Part shown: piece after piece, positions 11,930-25,136 of the stretch
How the letters are laid out: each line of letters opens with the position of its first letter
Numbering within the stretch: the first letter of the stretch is position 1
Made by a program: the position numbers and the translations under genes
The notes under the pieces: generated by a model
Databases searched by the model: none
Seen by the model: only the letters and a program-made list of their open reading frames with translations
What the model was told of the DNA's origin: nothing
NCBI GenBank assembly: GCA_002633005.1
Contig: NMRA01000868.1
Coordinates: forward strand, 49,529-113,528
Length of the DNA stretch: 64,000 bases
Direction of reading: 5' to 3'
Source: Phoronis australis
Taxonomy: Eukaryota; Phoronida; Phoronidae

Positions 11930-12970
11930 AACTCCGAATTGGGTGCAGGTACGGTCTTTAAATTCAGCATATGCATTTTGACAGTATATAAATTTTGATT
12001 GGTTATATAATTATATTCCATATTGCACCGGAAGAGGTCGTTTGGTGCAAAGGTCATATAATTTTCAAAATGCTACTCCTCCTTCAGTTTTGAAGCTATC
12101 TTTTTTAAATTCGGTGCACAGGTATAAGTCAACATGACAATTTAAAAAGTTACTTTTCTAAGTAATCAGGTCATCCAATCAAGTGAAATAGGTCAAAGGT
12201 CATTAGGTGCAAACTAAAATTTTGAGCTAGACACTTCAAGTTGACAGGTCTGATTGCCACAGGTAAATCAAAGCAGAATCCAAAGTTTCAGGTCATTTAG
12301 TGCAAATATGGGGTCATTAGGTGCATTTTCCTTCTGAAAATTTGACCTTTTCAATTAGCAAGTTTTCTGATGTGTTAACCGTTAGACAACTGTGATACTC
12401 AGCGTATAACACATTTTCCATGGGCTTTGCAATAATTCTCTTAAAGGTGCTTAAAATGCACCGGATAAGGTCAATTAGTGCAAAGGTCATGTAATGTTCA
12501 AAATGTTATATCTCTTACATTTTTCAAGGAATTCTTTTCAATTTCAGCACACTAGTGTATGTAAACATAACAATTGAACAACCTACTTAACTACGCAATA
12601 GACCTAACCAATCAGAAAAAATAGGTCAAAGGTCATTGAGTGCAAAATTAAAATTTTGAGCTAGAGACTTCAAAATTACATATTTGTTTATTAAACGCGA
12701 TTGAGTTTGAATTCTAAATTTTTGGGTCATTTGGTGCATCCATGGGGTCATTAGGTGCATTTTTCTTCTGAAAGTTTGACCAATTAAGTCATGTTGTATT
12801 CTTAAGTGCTTAAAGCAAAACACCTGTGATTTTTAGCATTAACTATACTTTAAATTGGTTGTTCAATTATTCCCTCACTGTGGTTCATAATGCACCTGAA
12901 GAGGTCAGTTAGTGGAAAGGTCATCAAAACTTTAACATGAAATTACTCCTACAATTTTAAAGAATTTCTT
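11930..12970. repeat. Tandem array of about 434-bp units with GGTCATTWGGTGCA words
   Basis: The landmark TGCACCGGAWRAGGTC recurs at 12023, 12457 and 12890 (spacing 434 and 433). Each unit also contains GTCAAAGGTCATT, AAAATTTTGAGCTAGA and GGGGTCATTAGGTGCATTTT in the same order. The units are diverged (roughly three quarters identical by eye), so the array is old. No frame runs through it. Confidence 0.8.
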
Positions 12971-13030
12971 TTCATATTGGTAAACGGGGTTGCTGTCAGT
13001 AACATCCCATAACAATTCCTTTAATACGCA

Positions 13031-13076
13031 CGCGCAGAGTCCATTATTGTCACGCCGTGACAATAATCTTTCTAGT
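13031..13076. repeat. 25-bp palindrome at the end of the array
   Basis: ATTATTGTCACG-C-CGTGACAATAAT at 13043-13067 is a perfect stem of 12 bp with a one-base centre. It follows CGCGCAGAGT, the same word as at the start of the 74-bp repeat, and is followed four bases later by CTAGT. A hairpin close to CTRR is how Helitron 3' ends look, so the block 11.75-13.08 kb may be one non-autonomous element. Confidence 0.5.
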
Positions 13077-13614
13077 CTTTTATTTGCCAGTGGTTCCACT
13101 CTTGCCAGACTGTGAACTTTCCCCGCGATACCAACATCACAACTTTCCGTTCTTCGATTTACGGTAAAATTCACATTGTTCCTCTTCTACATGACAGAGC
13201 ACTATTTCGCCATTGATTAAAAACAGAATTTTTCAGGGGATTTTGCAACACCGCAACTTCACGCCGTCGAGTGGTTTTGGATGTTTCCTCTCCTGTTCAC
13301 CAAACACGGTATCCGGACGTTTTTGTATGCTGTGGCAAAGACTTAACTCTTACGGTGAAATAGGTTGGAATGATATTTTCCGTGACAGCAGCTCTACATG
13401 TAATTTATTTGTTTTAACTAAACAAGCATTCCAACCTAGAAACCTTATATTCCATACCAAGATGCAATGCCGGAATAAGCCACTTCAAAAAATCCACGCA
13501 TGCGCAGGTCATCCTCAGCATTGCGAGATCGAAATTGTCATTCCAGCTTTAATGAGGGTCTTGGCGTTTTGAAATTAAATACGTTTTTCTTTCAACCATG
13601 GGTATTTTGGGTTT

Positions 13615-14000
13615 GAAGCTCCCCATAGTACACTCTTACTGTTGACGGAATGTAATGTGAAGACACCGGTGATGTTAGAGGAAGGTGTAAGAGCAGGAGT
13701 GTGTGAACTAGAGTAATAGGCGGCATGGAAATTATGATAGATGTAAGGGTCAGGAGGGAACTTGGTAGAAAACTCGAAAGGGAGCCGAGGAATGGAATAA
13801 ATGGACGACGAGTAAAATAAAACGCTCATCAATAAGGGTAGTTTTGGTCGTCTTCTGCGCCGTATCAGGTCATTGTAATCCGATACTCACGGTTTCCCAT
13901 TATTACGAACACTGTCAGCTGTAGATAAAGCTTAAGGTTGTACGCAACCACCTCTGGTACAATGGACAAGAACTGCGGGTTCATTTTGCCACTGCACTTT
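13615..14000. repeat. Dispersed repeat, copy A (related to 59430-59885)
   Basis: It shares with the 59.4-kb copy the words GTGAAGACAC, GGAAGG-TCTGATG-like purine-rich stretches and an end block CCACCTCTGGT..CATGG, then GGTTCATTTTG. Both are purine-rich on the plus strand and lie in the same orientation. No coding frame is shared. Confidence 0.5.
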
Positions 14001-14104
14001 GTGTGTGTGTTCTTCTAATTTGAATACGCTGAGTGAGAATATTTTCTTCATCTAAAAGCATGGAAAATAGAAAAAAATCGGCTTTTGATATTAGCACAAG
14101 ATCT

Positions 14105-14343
14105 GGGGCCCGTTCCAGAATTTACTTAACTTCATTTTTTACTTATGTCTCAACTTCCAAACATTGAAATTTCCACTTCCGGAAAATTAGTCAAAATAAT
14201 AAAACGAAACTTAAGTCAAAAACTTAAGTCACACCTAAAACCCCTTTCTTGAAACGGACTTGAGACAAATTTGAGTTTTATCGTAAAAATGAATGAAATT
14301 TAAGACTTGTCTTAGCTAAGTTAGTTTTCTTGGAACGGGTCCC
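14105..14343. mobile_element. Short inverted-repeat element (MITE-like), 239 bp
   Basis: It begins GGGGCCCGTTCCAGAA and ends TTCTTGGAACGGGTCCC, an inverted match of 12 of 13 bases at the tips. Inside are ACTTAAGTC words, distantly like the AACTTAAGTT arrays at the right end. No clear target duplication. Confidence 0.6.
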
Positions 14344-16740
14344 TCGAAGCCATCTTCAGTTAAGGCGAACTGTAACATAAAGTTATCGTAAAGCGTTCTT
14401 CACTAGTGTACGGTCTTAGCAAATGAGTAAGTCGAATGAATAACAAAATAGTGTTCGTGGGAAATTTGACTTATGACCAACTTTGAACTGTGGTCTTGTT
14501 ATATTTGGATTCAGCTGGATACTGCAACAGAATGAAGGTTAGCTGAGGCACAAATACAAAATAAAGTAATGAAAATAATTGGTCATAAATTTGTCGCCAC
14601 TCTTGCTAAAAATAGCCAATTTCTAGCTTTTATGTGGTTGAATAGCCTATCGTTCACCTATTACTAAGGATTTGCGAGTGCATGGAAGGTCATTTTTGCC
14701 GCTGTCGTTGCCGTTGTGCGATATTTACAAGATGTGAAGAATGATGGAGAGAGCCACCTCAAGCATGAACGGGTATGCCTGTGGGAGCTATAGTAACAGC
14801 AGCTTGACAGAGCACCACCCGTAGGAAACAAAAATAGCATCGCTTGTGCACAATAGGAAACATTGGAACGTCAGTCTTAGAATGGGCGTTGGCGGGAAAA
14901 TTTCGCCAGAAAAAATATGAGCGTACATGTACTTTTATACTTTTAGCCGTTATTTACGCCGTTAATTACGCCTTAAAGTTGCGAGCGTAATTAAATCATT
15001 CACTGCGTGAAATTACGCTGGTAAATTAGTTTAAACTCTTAGCAATGACGTTCTGTTTTACAACTCGCGGTAGCGCGCGCTCATGTAAATACTTATTTTT
15101 TACTGACGGATTACATGTCTACGGAACGAGCGCTTAATCATGGCGGATCAAATCGCTAGTGCAATGTCAGCGATTGTGCACGGACGAGTTGCCAGCAACA
15201 GCCGTGCATGTTAGGTCAACACTGATTGGTTTACATGTAAATTTGGAATGTTCTTAAGGTAATTTTTGAGCGTAATTCTACGACGACACATTCCCCTCAA
15301 CGGCACACGATTGCCCGCAGCCACTTTTTGTCAGGCATATTTTTTAGATGGTCGTTTCGAACAAACAGAAAAGCATTGTGCGTGTATCAATGAAAGGCCT
15401 GTCTCTTTCGAGGAATATTTGGAAACTTTCCAAACTACGAACAAATTGCTTACTTTCTAGGGTGTTCAATAATATATCTATTAATTGACACAATCATTCA
15501 CCCGATTAAATGCAAGGCCTCAGTAACAAAACTAAACAACAAAATTCTTTACAGCGATTCTCTACCAAACTTTGTAATTTTAAGCCGAATTATTCAAGAT
15601 CCTGAATTCCATTAGAGGAAGATGAAGTTAAGAAATAGGACCTAGCGGGATTTTGGACAGAACGCAAATGTCGACCTGCCAATTTCCATAGCGCTCAGCG
15701 CAAAAAAATGGTACACTCAATTTGGTTGTCGTTAGTTTATATCAACAGTGTACCAATTGCCAACACCTATTCTCTTGATGTTGTACATGTACTTTCATGG
15801 TAATTTTGTAATAATTCTGTTTGAGTTTAAATATAAAACATATTTTACTAGACATTGAAATGCTGTCACCTAAGAGAAAAAAACGATCAAGGTGCTAGGA
15901 TTGTTCAAGCAGTGGGCATTTGTCTCCAAAAGTGTATAAATTACCCGCAATCAACCTTCCATAACTCAACGTTCCTCGGGTCATTTCTTGGCGTCATTCA
16001 GCCAAAAACAGAGAGTAGAAGATGGCAGAGTATTTGACACGTTTCATAAGTAGTCTCCTCCCATTCTTTTGATCCACGTCAATTTTATAAATCTGTTTAA
16101 AAAGCGCTCCGGTGGACCGTTAGCTTTGCGTAAGAGTTGAGTTTGGCTACTGAGCTCTAAGCTTTCAATGTAAAGACATCGAAACATGGGTTGGTTTGCC
16201 GTCTATTTCCTGCAAACGTGTGTTTACGAGCAATCAGCTTCATCATGGCTCCGCAGACAATTCAAAAGCCGCAATTATGATGTTTAAAATACTTACAGGA
16301 TTAATGGCCAAATATCATTTTCACCACTGTGAGAAAATTAATGGCGTTTCTCGTGACTCGATTCACTGTCGCATAAGAAAGACCATATCACGTGGTCAAT
16401 TCACTTACAAGTACAACGATTCCGAGATAAAAGCACAAAGTTTAACTCGATTCATCGTCACCTAAAAACAACCAAACCAAGAGGTCACTTCACTTAGAAA
16501 ACCAAGATAACAAAACTAAAAAAACAAAAAGTCGGAAAAATATAAAAGAGAGAGTATTGTAGACTATGCGTTGTCTTTCATGAATTTAAAACCAAACTGG
16601 ATTAGGCTTATTTCCATATTTCACAGTCAAAGCTAAGACTGGACAAGGCGTAAAACCCATGGCTTCTTTAGTATTCAGTTTTTTTAAGGGAGCCCTGTAT
16701 GTTTTAGGTTAGTCGAAATCCCTTTTGGAATAATTGTACC

Positions 16741-16793
16741 CAGTCGTCTGTCTAGTTCTCGCTTGCAACTAATCTACCTGTAATTTAATACCA
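16741..16793. repeat. Direct repeat, left copy
   Basis: CTTGCAACTAATCTACCTG and flanking bases recur as CTTGCAACTAATCTGGCTG at 17325-17372, about 75 percent alike over 50 bp, on either side of the next element. Confidence 0.55.
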
Positions 16794-16796
16794 GGG

Positions 16797-17196
16797 CCCG
16801 GTCTCCAATCTTTTACTCGAAATGGAACTCGAAATTCGGTTTGGCATTTTCTACTCTACTTTTGGGCGAACTCAAGATAAGTGTCTATTATTCTATGCTC
16901 GAGTACACAATAATTTACGTAGATAATGTATTGCGCTTAGTTCACAGTTTGTAAACCCAATATTAATTTAGCAATAGGTTCGAGTTTGAACTCCAAATTT
17001 CTATTTGCTATTCGAGTTTGTAGCACGAATATAATGGTCTGCAAGGGCAAACTTGAACTAGAAACTCCTATGCATAAACTATAATGTATTTGAGCACAGT
17101 CTGATAACCAATTATCTTAAGTTCGCACAAAAGGAGCAGAGAAATTGCCAAAAATAGTTTCGAGTTCGTTTCGAGTACAAAGATTAGAGACCGGAC
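16797..17196. mobile_element. Inverted-repeat element (MITE-like), about 400 bp
   Basis: The left end CCGGTCTCCAATCTTTTACTCG matches, inverted, the right end CGAGTACAAAGATTAGAGACCGG, and the match runs on through GAACTCGAAA on both sides, about 36 bp in all. The interior is non-coding. Confidence 0.65.
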
Positions 17197-17324
17197 ACAG
17201 GTGTCTCTTCGAAATCGCGGGTTAGTGAAAATGGACAACCGGTTATCCACCACGTCTCTTTGAGCCTCACATTAGTTACCGATGTCCTAAATAATCTGAA
17301 TTTGGTTAAATGTCGTGTCAGTCT

Positions 17325-17372
17325 TCCGATTAGTTCTTACTTGCAACTAATCTGGCTGAACTGCAATACAAG
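17325..17372. repeat. Direct repeat, right copy
   Basis: Partner of 16741-16793; the two flank the inverted-repeat element at a distance of over 100 bp on the right, so they are too far out to be its target duplication. Confidence 0.5.
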
Positions 17373-20300
17373 CTGTAATCAACTTTCAACTCGCGTTTTA
17401 GTGAAACACTGGAGTTCAGCGGATTAAAATTTCTCTCAGTTCGAAGACATCAAAGTGTTTTTAGGTTTTAGTGAATTGTATTTGAATCACACGATGTTCT
17501 CAAAATATCCCCATTCTAAAAATGAATCCAGTAAACCAAGCAAACGGCAGAATGTAGCGGTATTATGTCTCTACTTTCGTTCATAAGTTTTTGCAAGTTC
17601 AGTGGAACACCAGTCCTGTCTTCAGATTCTCGGTAAAAAAGCACGAGCAAAATTGTGCAAGTTACGGGTGTGTGTTTTAAAGAGGGCATGTGATTATGGA
17701 TACATTTTAGCTAGGTGTAGGTTCTAACGTAGGTCCTAGCGTTATGGAATGATCCCGAGATTCAATCATGCGGGCGTTTGTTTATCCGTCGCTACTCGAC
17801 ATCAGTGTGGGGTTTATCACAGGTTGTTTACCATAATACCTAACAAAAAATGTGATCCTATGCTTCATATCAAACATATTGAAAAGCAAATAAAACCCAT
17901 TCTGAGCATATGCATGTACACAGAACTACTGGCTACAGTTATATTCATGATAAGATTACGTTGCGCTATTTGTATACATAGAGTTAACCTGTTTTGAGCA
18001 GTTTTGCAGTATAAGCGTAAGGACAAATGCAGTTAGTGGTTCCCCGTTTGAGGTGGCCTTAAAATCTTCGAACAACCAATGTCTCAGACACAAAAATGGC
18101 GGGCTGTCACTGGGTACACAAACTTGTCCTGATTCATTGGAATAATTAGCTTTTTTATAATCATTAAAATGACTATTTTAAAGTTGAGAATGCACTATGT
18201 GTGTTGCGATTACGCAAGAGGCTAAATGATGTATTTCACACCCATTGATGTTTTGTGATTAACTCAAAATAACAAGAAGCCAAGTTAAAAACAAGATCAT
18301 TTACGGACTGTTGGCATGTAATACTTATCTGTAAAACTTGTGCGGTTTTGCCAACGCACTGCATTTTACACTACCGAGGTAGCCAGGTTTAACGGCATAA
18401 CAGTTTGCAGGTTCTAAATGACTCCAAAAGGAGAGTTGCTGTGCTAGAAGACCTCGATGCGTTTGAGGTAGCCCTCGAATCACTTGAAGTGGTAAAAACA
18501 TGATTGCATGGCAGCACTAGTGGTCAACATTTCTGGAATATGTCCGCATCTTGAGTTGTGTCATGTCAAAAAGTGGCAGAGATGTTTTAATTTGGGCTGA
18601 ATGTTGTACTGGGAAACCTTAAACTTGGGAAATGGACGGAGTAATGATATGAAAGCGAACAAGATGTACTGCGTCCTTGCAAAGTTCCTTTGAGGTGTAA
18701 TGATATAAATTTTGGTTTTCAAAAACCAGCAACCATTTCAATCCATTGATATACGTACTGCCAGGAAAAATCCAAGAGTGAATTGCATAGTTTTTCTCTT
18801 CGTAAAATTCTCTAACGTCTTGGTGCCCATTTGTGTACACTTCTGCATCCCTTTGCAGAAATTTCAACAACGTTCTTTTTGAATCAGTGCGACATGGGTG
18901 CAAAGACGACGAATGGTTTGCTGTGATGAATGTCAAAACAAATGTCAGCGCAACTGCCCTCCCAAGTTTATCCTCGAGACACCTCAGGCTGTAATGTCTG
19001 ATGCAAACATTTGTCGCTAGTTACACACTGACCATTAAGATTATGGAATCCATCAACGCCAGCTTCAGCAAGTTTTGACGTTGCCCAACCCTGAAAATTG
19101 GCAAATTTGCGCATTGCATTTTATTTGGAAATGGTTGCAGACTTAACTTGTTGTATGATGGTTGAAATCGTTCTGAGGCCGATTGCATCAGGATAAAACT
19201 GCTCTCCAGATCCTAGCAATGGAGTTCAAAATACGAATTTACAACACAAATAATAAGTTTGTATCGGCATGTATGTTATTGGCTTTGCTTGGTTATGGTT
19301 CATAAGAAAAGTGCATTTCCTTTCCTTTTCTGTCTCTCGTCTTCCATCATCCAACTCGGCCTTGCGCCTGAAATACATGACAAATAAGAATGGTGTTATA
19401 CCTTCGGCAAGAAACTTAATTTTCTGTCATTGAAGCATTAGTCATTACGTTACATGAAACCTGTTTCTTGAAGAGTCTTTACGCTTCAACTGTCGAATTC
19501 GTTTGATTTGATTTAAGGACCTCATGCGCCGAAAACCAGTCTAAGCTAAATGTATTATTTTAAAAAGCAATTTCTTGCGTACATCGCACGCGCAAACAGA
19601 TCTGAAGAGTGTTATCCTAACTGAAATATTTACTAAAACTGAACACGAACTTGTGGTGCGTTTATTTGAAGGACTAAAGACAACTATAAGTACCATTTCA
19701 AAAGAAAACCAAAAAATCGCTCTAAGGGTCATACTTTAGATTCAACCTGTGATCGTGGGATGGCTGTTGTTTGAAAACATCACCAATTGTGCCCTTTTTG
19801 TCATTTTTGTTCTTGATATATAGGCCCGCAAAGGTTTACGAATATAATGGCACTTTTTGCATACCGAAAACAACAACAATTCTCCAGATATAAGTAACAG
19901 GTAGACTGCATGCTGTATGTATTCGTTAAAGCACATCATAGGATTAAGAAGTGGGACATAAGAATTATGAAATAAAAATGATACAAAAAAATTCTCTGCA
20001 ACCATCACGTGACGGGAGAAAAATCCGGTAGCGCTTTCTGTAATGTCTGTTGAAAGTGGGTGTCACTCAATTGCTTCTTCAAGCCAGTTTGCAGGGCTGT
20101 GGACATTGAAAAACATGTTTGTGTATAGATCTTGGATGTTTCAACAATTTTTGAAATCTTTCGAATGGTAATTTTTTCAGGTTGTGTACTGAAAATGCCC
20201 CAATGTTGCGTATTCTACGGTTTTAAACGAATACTTTTGTAACTTCTTTACACTTAAGGGGTTTAAGAAGAAACGATTTACGGGAATTATCATTTTACTG

Positions 20301-23300
20301 ACAATAATCATGTCTTGCATGTCCTTATTATTATTTCACTCATTTCTCGTTCTTAACTGACTGTGGATCAGAGGTTGCGATGTCACAGGTAATGACATAT
20401 TTGCCTGGTGACAATACCCAAAACAAATACTTCTGAGATTTTTAATGATTAATTCCGATTTGCGCACTTTTTCATTGCAATGTAGCTTTTACTTATAAAT
20501 AATAATGGTCAAACCTGAAATTAATTGTTACTACTAAGACAAAAGCATACATCACAAGGAAGGGCACCGATGTATGAAATACAAAAGTGAAAAAAATATC
20601 AAAATCGAATGGTGCATTCAAAAGTAATTGCCATTTGTGTGTCGAATTTGGACTCACTATTTTGATCAGATCGGCCATTCAGCTATATCAGCGACAGAGA
20701 TTATGAGTTTAAAAGTACTTAAACATGATTTTAACAACAGTTCTTGACGTAAAGTTTTGTGACACATATCCGTACCTACCATTGTGTACAATCGAAGGTT
20801 CAAATCATTCAGGGAAATTAATTTATCGAGTGGTCAAAATTCACTTTTGATAATATAGCGACTTTTCTGAATTGAAAGGCATGTTCAACCGGCTACGTTG
20901 TCATCGGTGAAGATTGAAATACAATACATTTTTAGCCACACTGCTACAAAAGCAAGTTTTGAATAATAGTCCGGTGCCTATTACTAATCTTTTTACTTAT
21001 ATGAATTGCCCATTCAATTTACCTTGCACAAATACTGTTGAATTTGATTTGAAATCGTTTTTGGAAGCTAATTTTTGTTCACAACAGGACATTTTTTTTC
21101 TAAATGTATGCATCTATTGTGCTTTCGATTCATGTTGTGTAATTAGCAATACTTTATATTTAGAGATATATAAAATCAACAAAGTGAAAATATTACTTAT
21201 TTACAGAAACGGTTTACATTTGGATTGTTAAATGTGAAGCTTATTGGTATCCTTCTGCTTCAAAGATTCCTGATTTTTATTATTATCATGCTTTCCAAAT
21301 TCTAGTTTAAGGAGGAGCTCCTTTATCATGATACTCAGTTGCCACGGTAACATTCATGTATGTCTATTCTCATACTTAGCGTGAGCTTGTTTCATCCTAC
21401 GTGTACATATACAATGCTGAAATTTTCCAAAATACATTGAAAGGCCAAATGCTGATAGGATAATTAAGTTTGCGTATTAATTTGATTGAGATCTCTTAGC
21501 TAGGTGTAAACCGGGACTATAACGACATTTTGAAAACCCCGTGTCCAATATTTTTAAGAGACGTCATATTTTTCTCTCATGGGAGCGTGACAAGTGACAA
21601 AATCATTTATACGATTAGCATCCTGTAAAAATGACAAGACTCAGATTAAAGTGATTTTTAACTTTAAATAATGATCATCAGGTAATAGAGTGGACGTTAC
21701 CAGTGCACACCGTCAGTTAGCAACAAACGTGGGGGAGAGGGGGGCAAAGGTTTCCTAAGTGCTGTTGTGCCAGAAGAGGTTAGACTGGTTTGAAATCATG
21801 AATGTAAATAACATGAGTATTTAGCCAAATTGGAAGAATGAAGTGGAAAGCAAAAGCCATCATCAGGTACAATAGTAGAAACAAAACAGCACGTACATGG
21901 GCGCCGCATCACTGAAAAAAGGGGGGGTTCAAATTTTTTAACCTCCTTGTGTCCGACTATAGCCCATGGCCGGCGCAGCAGTGAAAAAATTGGGGAACTA
22001 TAGCCCTCCAGCTCCTATGGTGCGCCTCCCATGTGTAGAGAATTTCTCGTTTACACTGGAATCCCTTAAGATTCCCTTTGCCATGGACAAAGTATAACAT
22101 GCCTATTAAGCATGCCGTTTGTATTAGTGTAGATCTAAGCTTTTGAATTGGAAAGATAATTGTTAGCTCTAAACTTTCTCAACAATGGTGGTTCTTATAA
22201 CACTCAATTTGGTTTCCTCTGACATGAGCACACAAGCAGTGTCGAGAGTGGCTTTAATTTGAGAGATAAAAATGACTAAAAACGGTGATTTTTGTTCATC
22301 TTGACAAAGGGCCACTTCTCAAAGCAGCATTGGTTTTAACCATGTTTCATGACGGTTTTTCGTTACGTTATTTTATTTTTAATACCCCAGTCTACTTATT
22401 TTGGTCGGACGGGAACGTGTTGCAAATCTTTTTTAATTTATTTTTAAGCTTGAAGTACTAAAACAGTAGTAGATTTTGATGGCCAGCGAAACTTAGGAGT
22501 CAGTTGGTTTTGAACCCATCCATGGTGATTGCATTTTCTTGTCGACTTCAAAGGTAGCCATGGTCGGCTCCATCACTAGATTACCCTTATTATTGAGGCA
22601 TTTTCGCGACAATCTGTTCTCCGGTTAGTGTACTTCCGGTCGAAAAAATAGTTGGACATGGACTGGGCGAAAAGCGATGTCTTAAAAGCATTTTTATAAC
22701 ATCTAATTTGGCCATCGTAATTCTTGTAGCGTAGCTTAGTTGTATAATAAAGGAATAACCCGTGTTATTTTGTTAATTATGGTCAGCATTTGTAAATCCA
22801 CCGAGTTTATCAAAATGCACGCTGGTTTGTGTTCAGTGACAAGCAGTGTTTTAAAATTTTACCTTATCATTTCACTGACTTTTCACTGTTTATTTTAACG
22901 AACATTGTTGGTTTTGGAAGATAGAAAATTCTCCTGTATTTACTGGCAGAGATGCAATTTATGGCCAGGTAATTACATCTTAGTAGGTGTTTCTCGCACC
23001 GAACAATGCAGTGATTACAGTAGTGTTCGTCCCTGGCGCCCCACCCTCTTTGATCCTGCTACAAGCTGCTCAGAAGGACAAGCAGTGAATATTTCAGCAT
23101 ATCTTTGGAATCGCGTGTCTTCCTTGTAAGCGTATTATTCACGGCATGAAATATCGCAAGTGCTGGAAGATTAAATTAATATTGAAACGTCTTTCTCAAA
23201 CACCCATGTACCATGCATCAGAAACGTTTCGCAAAGAAATTTAACCAAAGAAATGCATGTATAGTTACAAAAAGTGGCACCAGGGTGAAGCAGTTGTCGG

Positions 23301-24987
23301 AATATTTATAAACTGACGTCGACTGATTTGATCACCATAAAATTGTTTGCAAAAATAATGGAGTCACTTTATGAGGTTTGTGAGATGCAGTTGCAGAATG
23401 CCCATAGTTAGGTTCTGTAAAATACGCGATGCTATGAATATTCTAACGGTTGTTGCCTGAAAACCAACACAAAAACTATTTTTATATTTTGCTGTTCTTA
23501 GATAGACAGTAAAGAGACCAAAATATCATTAGAAGTCACCAGTACCCCGCGCATCTAAACGATGCTTAAAAACAAATTACACCAATCTGAACAAAATTAA
23601 CCATAATTTGGCACTCCGGGGAAGGTTTACGGAAACCTGTTTGAAAATTCAAAGATTGTCTTCCGATAGAGAATTCCAATACCTTTATGAACATTATATT
23701 TTTTTTTCTGTCCTGTTGCTTTAGGCCTTTTTTAAAACAATTCCACCAACTGAACCGTTTTAAAACAAAAATTGGCTATTTTGATCCAAAATATTCATGA
23801 TGCTCAAACTTAAAGAATGTAGGTCCAGAAATCTTCAAATAAAAACTTGAACACGTCCCACCAGGGTCTATGTTCAGGCAATTTGTTCAAGACCTAAGAG
23901 GGTGACCCTAGAGTCGACCATTTGGTGCGCTCGTGAATTGGCAGTTAGAAGCAATTTTCGATAGATTCTATGGATTTAAAAAGATACATAAACCGTCGAA
24001 GAATTGGATCAAATCTTACTAGTGTATCCGTATTCACCTCAAAAGAAACCAAGCAAAATAATACACTCATTCACCATCCCTTCTACTTTTTGTAAATCCC
24101 TGAGTTTTGTACAAAAATCAGCTCAAAATGACCTTCTTGGTAACTCGAGTAATCCGTTCAGATTAGGACTTTGTACATGTAGGCATGTATACTATTCATC
24201 CGCATGCCCTTCTAGACGGGAAGTCCCACCTGGACAAAGAACTGGTGTCAAGTATATCCTATTAGTCGTGTCTAAAGAAATGAGATAAGCGCTGAAGGGC
24301 CAAGGCGTTTGAAATGAGATGATTGGCTGACCAGTGGAATTTTTTCTTACGTGACCGTCTCGCGGTGAAAGGAAACGTCTGTTACATGAAGTTTTGGATG
24401 ATCTGGGTTGATGACTACTCTGTTCTACTGGGAAATTCTGTCAACACCTTTTCTGTTGGTTAAACGACCCACAGCTTTTTTGTGATCACGTATTTTCATA
24501 TGTTTTGATTTGTTCAGTACTTTATAGATTCAGATGAGTTTATTCTGGTCTGGAAAGACGGTATATAGACAAATAAGAATTAAAATTTACAGAAGCAGTA
24601 TTTGCGCTCGGGCCCAAGGAGATACACGCAGCCTATTGAGTCAAGTAACGTATGATATGTTAATATGATATTGTTTTTTCCCGATAAAATCAATCCCAGA
24701 GTAGAAAAAATATTATAGTACATGAATGTGACAAAATGTCACACGAAGATGGAGATGTACTTACGCATGCTAAAGTTTCCAATAAACAAGAATGCACACA
24801 AGTAAGTAGAGAAAAATCTGGGTGTTGGATCTCAGTTGTCCTCCCTGACCGATCCCTCCAAATTCGGCAATTTTTCCATACCCTGTTGAATTAAGAATAG
24901 TACGCAGAGATGGCTATTAATATGACTCGTGTGCGGTTGCAAAAAAGTGGGCAGAAACGATTATGGGCGACAACACAAACAAACAGT

Positions 24988-24994
<7 letters not shown>

Positions 24995-25028
<34 letters not shown>

Positions 25029-25040
25029 AAACACACATAC
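24995..25040. repeat. (CA)n microsatellite
   Basis: About fifteen CA units followed by interrupted CACA words. Confidence 0.9.
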
Positions 25041-25087
25041 ACACCAGTTTCAGCCTGTAAACCTGAAATACGTTCAGCTCAGATCTA

Positions 25088-25136
25088 TATTCAGGGGCAG
25101 ATCTAGCATTTTGAGTGGAGGGGCAGAGTATTAGCC
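25088..25136 (-). mobile_element. Fragment of the CAGTGGCGG-type element
   Basis: Read on the minus strand, GGCTAATACTCTGCCCC..ACTCAAAAT..CTAGATCTGCCCC matches the right third of the complete element at 49237-49389. The rest of the element is missing. Confidence 0.55.

Noticed and set aside
11611-12057. 148-codon minus-strand frame rich in Lys, Asn and Ile
   Set aside because: Produced by the (TTCTTA)n tract and the 74-bp tandem repeat.
18619-18936. 105-codon minus-strand frame
   Set aside because: Balanced composition, but no family recognised, no good splice sites in a phase matching the gene, and stops in all frames just upstream. It may be a decayed element.
24910-25134. 74-codon frame with Thr-His repeats
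   Set aside because: Direct product of the CA microsatellite.
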